From: Maritimibacter harenae
Lineage (GTDB): Bacteria > Pseudomonadota > Alphaproteobacteria > Rhodobacterales > Rhodobacteraceae
Length of the DNA: 64,000 nucleotides
Direction of reading: 5' to 3'
Assembly (NCBI RefSeq): GCF_009882975.1
Contig: NZ_WTUX01000017.1
Coordinates: 138,641 to 202,640 of the forward strand
The notes under the pieces are model-generated. The model was not told the DNA's origin and ran no database searches. It saw nothing but the letters and a program-made list of their open reading frames with translations. The position numbers and the translations under genes are program-made. Of this stretch, positions 59,278 to 64,000 are shown in pieces (position 1 is the first letter of the stretch; each line of letters starts with the position of its first letter).

Positions 59278-59951
59278 CTCCGGACGAGGCGCTCGACGCC
59301 CTGCGCGCGCATGTCGAACCGGGACGCGCCGAGGGCGCGGCAGCCTATCACAAGGTGGAACGCGAATACCTGGGCGTCCCCAACCCGGCGATCAACGACC
59401 TCACCAAGGCGTGGCGGCGAAGCCTGTCCGTCGACGAGCGCGTCGTGCTGGCCGACGCGCTGTGGAAGACCGACATCTTCGAGGCACGGCTCGCGGCCGC
59501 CAAGCTCCTGACGCAGGCGCGGCTCAGGCCGGACGAGGCCGCGTGGCGGCTCATCTTGTCCTGGGTCCCTGATTTCGACAGCTGGGCGATCGCCGATCAC
59601 GCCTGCATGGCCGGACAGAAGCGGCTCGTCGCCGACCCGCGCCGGGTGGACGAGGTCGAGGACTGGACCGGGTCGGCGCACATGTGGACACGGCGCGCGG
59701 CCCTCGTCATCACCCTGCCATGGACGAAGCAGAACAATCCCAGGCCCGAGGAACTCGCGGTCCGTGACCGGGTCCTGGGCTGGGCGGCAGGCTATGTCGA
59801 CGATCCGGAGTGGTTCATCCAGAAGGCCGTGGCGTGGTGGCTGCGCGATCTGTCCAAGCACGACCCGGAGCGCACCCGCGCCTTTCTCGCCGCCCACGGC
59901 GACCGGATGAAGCCCTTTGCGCGCCGGGAGGCCGGCAAGTACCTGTCATAG
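59274..59951 (+). CDS. DNA alkylation repair protein, AlkD-like
   Basis: A 225-residue HEAT-repeat protein of the AlkD-type DNA glycosylase family, which releases bulky 3-alkyl and 7-alkyl purines. The segments WKTDIFEARLAAAKLL, DSWAIADHACM, and TRRAALVITLPW are typical. The ATG overlaps the previous stop (ATGA). Confidence 0.87.
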   Translation: MTPDEALDALRAHVEPGRAEGAAAYHKVEREYLGVPNPAINDLTKAWRRSLSVDERVVLADALWKTDIFEARLAAAKLLTQARLRPDEAAWRLILSWVPDFDSWAIADHACMAGQKRLVADPRRVDEVEDWTGSAHMWTRRAALVITLPWTKQNNPRPEELAVRDRVLGWAAGYVDDPEWFIQKAVAWWLRDLSKHDPERTRAFLAAHGDRMKPFARREAGKYLS

Positions 59952-59954
59952 CTG

Positions 59955-59983
59955 TTGCAGCCCCCTCGCCCCCGCCATAGTTT
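59955..59983 (+). promoter_or_regulatory. Candidate promoter of the MetE-like gene
   Basis: TTGCAG (59955-59960) and TAGTTT (59978-59983) are 17 bases apart, just after the alkD-like stop and 27 bases before the ATG. GAGGAGG provides the ribosome site. Confidence 0.42.
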
Positions 59984-60010
59984 CCACGGCAACGAAACGA
60001 GGAGGCTTCC

Positions 60011-61123
60011 ATGACCAGACCCACCCCGCCCTTCCGCGCCGATCACGTCGGCTCGCTCCTGCGCCCGAAGGCGATCCAGGCGGCGCGCAAGAAGCATTTC
60101 GAAGACGGCACGCTGTCGGCCGAAGAGCTGAAGGCGGTCGAGGATGCCGAGATCCCGGCGCTCATCAAGATGCAGGAAGACGTGGGGCTGAAGGCCGTCA
60201 CCGACGGCGAAGCACGCCGGTCCTTCTGGCACTACGACTTCATGGGGATGCTCACCGGCCTCGATCTCGACGAGCGCGAAGAGGGCGTGCAGTTCGCGGG
60301 GGTCAAGCTGCGCCCGATCTTCCCGACGATCACCCGGAAGCTCGATTTCCCCGACGACCACCCGATGCTCGACCACTTCAAGTTCGTCGACGCGCACACG
60401 AACGTGGTGCCCAAGATCTCGATCCCCGGGCCGTCGTCGCTCCATTTCCGCACGGCGCCGGAGGACATCCACGTCGCCGAGTACGAGGACACCGAGGCGC
60501 TCTTCGCCGACATCGCGGCGACCTACAAGAAAGCGGTCGCCAAGTTCTACGAGGCCGGGTGCCGCTACCTCCAGATGGACGACATCTTCTTCGCCTACCT
60601 GTGCGACCCCAAGCACCGGGCCGAGAAGAAGGCCAACGGGCAGGACCCCGACTGGCTGATCCAGAAATACAGCTGGATGATGCGCGAGGCGATCAAGGAC
60701 CGGCCCGCCGACATGACCATCGGCATGCACATGTGCCGGGGCAACTTCCGCTCGACCCACGCCGCAGAGGGCGCCTATGACCTCGCCGCCGAGGCGATCT
60801 TCAACACCGGCGTCGATATCTTCTTCATGGAATACGACACCGACCGCGCGGGCGGGCTGGAACCCCTGGGCCTTCTGCCCAAGGGCAAGCAGCGCATCCT
60901 GCCGGGCTTCGTGACCACGAAGACGCCGGATCTCGAGAGCATGGACTGGCTCAAGTCGAAGTTCGACGAGGCGTCGAAATACGTCGACATCGACCAGCTC
61001 GGCATCGCGCCGCAATGCGGTTTCGCCTCGACCGAAGAAGGCAACGCGATCACCGAGGACGACCAGCGCAAGAAGCTCGAACTCATCGTGCGCTGCGCCG
61101 AGGAGATCTGGGGCGGCGTCTGA
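60011..61123 (+). CDS. MetE-like cobalamin-independent methionine synthase catalytic domain protein
   Basis: A 370-residue protein that matches only the C-terminal catalytic barrel of MetE, which is about 750 residues. The zinc ligands are present as His240 and Cys242 (GMHMCRGNF), Glu274 (FMEYDTD) and Cys336 (PQCGFAST). It starts FRADHVGSLLRP, the family hallmark. Short stand-alone forms occur widely; methyl donor and acceptor are not settled here. It has its own promoter and a terminator after it. Confidence 0.85.
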   Translation: MTRPTPPFRADHVGSLLRPKAIQAARKKHFEDGTLSAEELKAVEDAEIPALIKMQEDVGLKAVTDGEARRSFWHYDFMGMLTGLDLDEREEGVQFAGVKLRPIFPTITRKLDFPDDHPMLDHFKFVDAHTNVVPKISIPGPSSLHFRTAPEDIHVAEYEDTEALFADIAATYKKAVAKFYEAGCRYLQMDDIFFAYLCDPKHRAEKKANGQDPDWLIQKYSWMMREAIKDRPADMTIGMHMCRGNFRSTHAAEGAYDLAAEAIFNTGVDIFFMEYDTDRAGGLEPLGLLPKGKQRILPGFVTTKTPDLESMDWLKSKFDEASKYVDIDQLGIAPQCGFASTEEGNAITEDDQRKKLELIVRCAEEIWGGV

Positions 61124-61351
61124 GGCCGGACAGCGCCACATATTCAAATAAGACGAAACGTGTCGCCGCGCCCCCGGGTGCGGCGACAGTGTTTCAGGGG
61201 TCGCCGCCCCTGCCGGATGCCTGTTTTGCCCGCACCGGGCCACCTTGGGAAATCGTTCCGCAACGCCCCGGTCCGGAGGCCGAATTTTCCCTTGAGTCAG
61301 GGCGTTTGCCGGTTCAAGAGGGCCAATCATTCCAATCTGGGGGAACGCGTG
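61124..61351 (+). other. Intergenic region with terminator upstream of the YeeE/YedE gene
   Basis: This 228-base gap contains the hairpin TGTCGCCGC/GCGGCGACA (61161-61188) followed by GTGTTTC, a likely terminator for the MetE-like gene. The remaining bases before the transporter should hold its promoter; I could not fix one. Nothing else is visible. Confidence 0.6.
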
Positions 61352-62404
61352 ATGTTCGAGAACCTTGGTTTTGACACCCTGACCGCACCGCAGGCCGCCG
61401 TGATCTTCGGCGGGCTCGTCGGCGTGCTTTTCGGTCTTCTGGCCGAGCGCACCAAATTCTGCTTCCGCCGCGCGCTGGTGGGCGAGGATCGCCGGGCCGC
61501 CGCGGGCGTGTGGTTCATGGCGCTGGCCACGGCGCTCATCGGCACGCAGGCCGCGGTGGCCGCCGGGCTGATCGCGTTCGACGACCACCGCTTCTTCACC
61601 GCCGACATGCCGGTGCTCGCCATCCTCGTGGGCGGCGCGCTTTTCGGGGCGGGCATGGTGCTCACGCGCGGCTGCGCCTCGCGGCTCACCGTACTGGGCG
61701 GCACGGGCAACCTTCGCGCGCTCTTCGTGATCCTAGTCTTCGCCGTGATCGCCCACGCCACGCTCAAGGGCGTGCTCGCCCCGGTGCGCACGACGCTGGG
61801 CTCCGTCACCCTGCCGCTCGGCGACGCGGTGAGCCTGGCCGCCCTGCCCGGCGGCGCGCTCCTGTGGTCCGCCGTGATCGCGGTGGCGGCCCTGTTCGTC
61901 GCGCTGCGGTCGGGCAACACGCCCGGCATCCTGGTGCTGGCCGCCCTGCTGGGTCTGCTCGTGCCGCTGGCCTGGGTCGGGACCGGTTACGTCCTCTACG
62001 ACGACTTCGACCCGATCGCCATGGAAAGCCTGTCGTTCACCTCCCCCGCGACCGAGGCGCTGTTCTTCACCATCGCCTCGACCTCGATCCCGGCGGGCTT
62101 CGGCACCGCCCTGGTGGGCGGCGTCCTTCTGGGCGCGCTGCTCTCGTCGCTCGTGTTCCGCAGCTTCAAGTGGCAGAGCTTCACCTCGCCGCGCGAAACC
62201 GGCCGCTACGCTGCCGGGGCCGCGCTGATGGGCGTGGGCGGCGTACTGGCCGGGGGCTGCACCGTGGGCGCCGGCCTGTCCGGCGTGCCGACGCTGTCGC
62301 TTGCCGCGATCCTTGCGCTGGCGTCCATCGCGGGCGGCGCGCTGGCCGCACGCTGGGCGATCGGGGATCGTAGTGGCGCGGGCGTTCCCGTCGCCGCCGA
62401 GTGA
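61352..62404 (+). CDS. YeeE/YedE family (TsuA-like) sulfur-compound transporter
   Basis: Inner-membrane protein of 350 residues with about nine to ten helices. Members such as TsuA import thiosulfate through conserved cysteines; here Cys37 (KFCFRRAL), Cys108 (TRGCASRL) and Cys303 (GGCTVGAGLSG) stand in the same motifs. The N-terminal and C-terminal halves each carry a GC motif, as expected from the internal duplication. The ATG has GGGGGA eight bases upstream. Substrate inferred from family. Confidence 0.88.
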   Translation: MFENLGFDTLTAPQAAVIFGGLVGVLFGLLAERTKFCFRRALVGEDRRAAAGVWFMALATALIGTQAAVAAGLIAFDDHRFFTADMPVLAILVGGALFGAGMVLTRGCASRLTVLGGTGNLRALFVILVFAVIAHATLKGVLAPVRTTLGSVTLPLGDAVSLAALPGGALLWSAVIAVAALFVALRSGNTPGILVLAALLGLLVPLAWVGTGYVLYDDFDPIAMESLSFTSPATEALFFTIASTSIPAGFGTALVGGVLLGALLSSLVFRSFKWQSFTSPRETGRYAAGAALMGVGGVLAGGCTVGAGLSGVPTLSLAAILALASIAGGALAARWAIGDRSGAGVPVAAE

Positions 62405-62458
62405 CGGGACGACGCCGGGTCTTCGCCGGGCGGAGGGACAAGTCAGGACATGCGACAA

Positions 62459-62490
62459 GGGCCGGGTATCATCCCGGCCCTTCGTCTTTC
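62459..62490 (+). terminator. Rho-independent terminator after the YeeE/YedE gene
   Basis: GGGCCGGG/CCCGGCCC (arms 62459-62466 and 62473-62480) forms a perfect 8-bp stem with loop TATCAT, followed by TTCGTCTTTC. It lies 55 bases past the stop. Confidence 0.85.
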
Positions 62491-62510
62491 GGGGAAACGG
62501 GAACTGCGGA

Positions 62511-62558
62511 ATTCCAGGATTCTAGGATTCTAGGATTCTAGGATTCTAGGATTCTAGG
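62511..62558. repeat. 8-base tandem repeat, ATTCTAGG x5 plus one variant
   Basis: Five perfect tandem copies of ATTCTAGG (62519-62558) preceded by ATTCCAGG (62511-62518). It lies in the 220-base gap between the transporter gene and DUF3422, which otherwise holds only the upstream terminator. Each unit contains CTAG, a rare tetranucleotide in many bacteria. Copy number may vary between strains. Confidence 0.95.
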
Positions 62559-62624
62559 AAAGCGGAACGCCAGGCACCGCCCCGCGTCAACGCCCGACCG
62601 CCGACCCGCGCCCGGCCGGCGCCG

Positions 62625-63911
62625 TCACCGCCGGACCAGCCGCCGGCGCACAGCGCGCCCGGCGAGCCAGACGACCAGAACCACGGGGATCACCAGCCCC
62701 GCCGTCCACACCGCCTTGTCGATGTGCAGCGCATAGGCGATCGGCGCGGTGAGGTAGGACAGAAGGCTCACGGCGTAATAGCTGATCGCCACCACCGACA
62801 GCCCCTCGACCGTCTCCTGCAGGCGCAGCTGCAGGTCCGCGCGCCGATCCATGCTCTCGAGCAGCGCCTGGTTCTGGGCCGAGCGGTCCACGTCCACCTT
62901 CGTGCGCAGAAGATCGCCCGCCCGGATCGCCCGCTCCGCCATGTCACGCAGCTGCCGCTCCATCGCCTTCACGGTGCGCATCGCCGGATCGTAACGGCGG
63001 GTCATGAATTCCCGGAACGTCTGGCGCCCGTCCCAGCGCTCCTCGCGCAGCACGTCGATGCGCTGGTTCACGATCGCCTCGTAGGCCCCCGTCGCGCCGA
63101 ACCGGAACGAGGTCTGGGCGTTCAGCTTCTCGAGCTCCGCCGAGATGTTCAGGAGCTGCTGAAGGCGCGCCTCGGACGTGCCCCCGCTCCCCCCGATGCC
63201 CGAGACGAGTGCGGAGAGTTCGTCCCCGATCTCGCCCAGTCGCCCCTGGATCGACCGTGCGCGCGCGAGCCCCAGCATGGACATCTGCTTGTAGGTCTCG
63301 ATCTCGCAGATCCGCTGCACGATGCGCCCGGTGCGCCGGGGCGAACATTCGGGGCCCGTGAAGACCGCGAAGCGGCTCTGCCCGCCCTCGTCGATCCGGA
63401 AATCTCCCGCGATGATCGCGTCCCGGTCGAGCACGTGGCTCACCGCGACGCTTTCGGGCACGAACCAGTCGTTGACCTTCTGGCGCATCTCGGCGTCGTC
63501 GGGTTTCTCCTCGACCCGGATCAGGACCGAGGTCACCAGAACCCCGGGCGCGTCCGCCAGCCAGTCGTCCGGAAACACGTCCAGCCGCTTGGGATCGAAG
63601 GGGGGCGTCCAGTTGCCTTCGCCGAAGATCGTGTAGGTCACGAACTCGGTATGGCTTTCCCACTTGAGCTTGTACTTGCCCAGGTCGCCGAAGAAATGGT
63701 TCGCCCCGGGCTTGGGGTGCGCCGTGCCGTAGCGGTCGAGGAGCGCGGTCAGATGCGCGACATCGGCCGACCGGTCCCGCCCGGCCGCGTTCTCCGGCTG
63801 CTTGATGGCGAGGTAGACCGCGAAACAGGGCGAGCGGAGCGACGGGAAGGGCCGCGCGTGCAGCTCGTTGGACAGCGCGTAGCGCAGCGGATGATCTTCG
63901 ATGGTGGCCAT
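62625..63911 (-). CDS. DUF3422 family membrane protein
   Basis: A 428-residue protein: a large soluble N-terminal region starting MATIEDHPLRYALSNELHAR (the DUF3422 hallmark), a helical middle part likely to form coiled coils (about residues 230-345), then two transmembrane helices near the C-terminus (about 365-385 and 397-418) and a basic end. Function unknown, though conserved in proteobacteria. The 89 bases upstream to the window edge would hold its promoter; no clear site was found. Confidence 0.88.
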   Translation of the reverse strand: MATIEDHPLRYALSNELHARPFPSLRSPCFAVYLAIKQPENAAGRDRSADVAHLTALLDRYGTAHPKPGANHFFGDLGKYKLKWESHTEFVTYTIFGEGNWTPPFDPKRLDVFPDDWLADAPGVLVTSVLIRVEEKPDDAEMRQKVNDWFVPESVAVSHVLDRDAIIAGDFRIDEGGQSRFAVFTGPECSPRRTGRIVQRICEIETYKQMSMLGLARARSIQGRLGEIGDELSALVSGIGGSGGTSEARLQQLLNISAELEKLNAQTSFRFGATGAYEAIVNQRIDVLREERWDGRQTFREFMTRRYDPAMRTVKAMERQLRDMAERAIRAGDLLRTKVDVDRSAQNQALLESMDRRADLQLRLQETVEGLSVVAISYYAVSLLSYLTAPIAYALHIDKAVWTAGLVIPVVLVVWLAGRAVRRRLVRR

Positions 63912-64000
63912 GTCCGGTCCCGTTCTTCGCGTGTCTTCCCGAGAGGTTACGCGAAGTCAGGGCACCGAAACAGTGGTCGATTGTCGCGCGGGCGGTATTT

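Noticed and set aside
59952-60010. Cobalamin or SAM riboswitch before the MetE-like gene
   Set aside because: The gap is only 59 bases and a promoter fits within it; no conserved riboswitch core is visible.
62511-62558. CRISPR array
   Set aside because: Unit is only eight bases with no spacers, and no cas genes are present.

Overview
The window is a GC-rich, densely packed stretch of bacterial chromosome. Its gene content points to an alphaproteobacterium of the Rhodobacterales (Roseobacter/Paracoccaceae type): a ccmABCDG-type cytochrome c maturation cluster, tatABC followed by a DUF815 ATPase, and a 14-gene nuo operon interrupted by small accessory ORFs and followed by birA, coaX and RNase J. 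No rRNA, tRNA, CRISPR array, transposase or prophage was found. It reads as core chromosome with a few unusual insertions.

Layout, left to right. Positions 1-6187 (minus strand) hold yajC-secD-secF, closed by a strong terminator, then an Mth938-type gene and ccmA-ccmB-ccmC-ccmD-ccmG, the last cut by the window edge. Positions 6310-10061 hold an acyltransferase-like gene, divergent serS, and a fatty acid desaturase with a palindrome over its promoter. Positions 10171-15170 (minus) hold a DUF815 ATPase, tatC-tatB-tatA, an orphan ABC ATPase and an atypical short-chain dehydrogenase. Positions 15424-21526 are mixed: a Hint-domain protein, a small lipoprotein, prfC, a small unknown gene, osmC and an RhlE-type DEAD-box helicase.

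Positions 21682-43680 (minus) form one long locus. It is read as nuoA, B, C, sulfotransferase, D, E, HhH protein, DUF5337, F, lipoprotein, G, lipoprotein, H, I, DUF4259, carboxymuconolactone decarboxylase-like, J, K, L, M, N, then birA, coaX and rnj. All 14 complex I subunits are present together with seven accessory genes, many joined by 1- or 4-base stop/start overlaps. NuoE carries a helix-hairpin-helix tail closely related to the C-terminus of the next gene.

Positions 43938-53245 (minus) form a leucine/isovalerate degradation operon: liuA, a secreted unknown, liuB, a membrane-anchored nuclease-like protein, a macrodomain hydrolase, liuD, a glutathione S-transferase, liuE, liuC and a membrane protein. 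It starts at a promoter with a 14-base palindromic operator. Positions 53569-62404 hold a DegT-type aminotransferase, gph, divergent glmU-glmS, a PPOX-fold protein with a coupled AlkD-like gene, a short MetE-like methyltransferase and a YeeE/YedE transporter. A DUF3422 gene closes the window.

Several intergenic gaps carry recurring GC-rich hairpin mosaics, including five related copies of one element, and there is an 8-base tandem repeat at 62511-62558. The most interesting points are the macrodomain inside the leucine operon, the sulfotransferase inside the nuo operon, the duplicated HhH module around NuoE, oppositely charged tails on TatB and TatC, and a Hint domain with serine in place of the usual cysteine.
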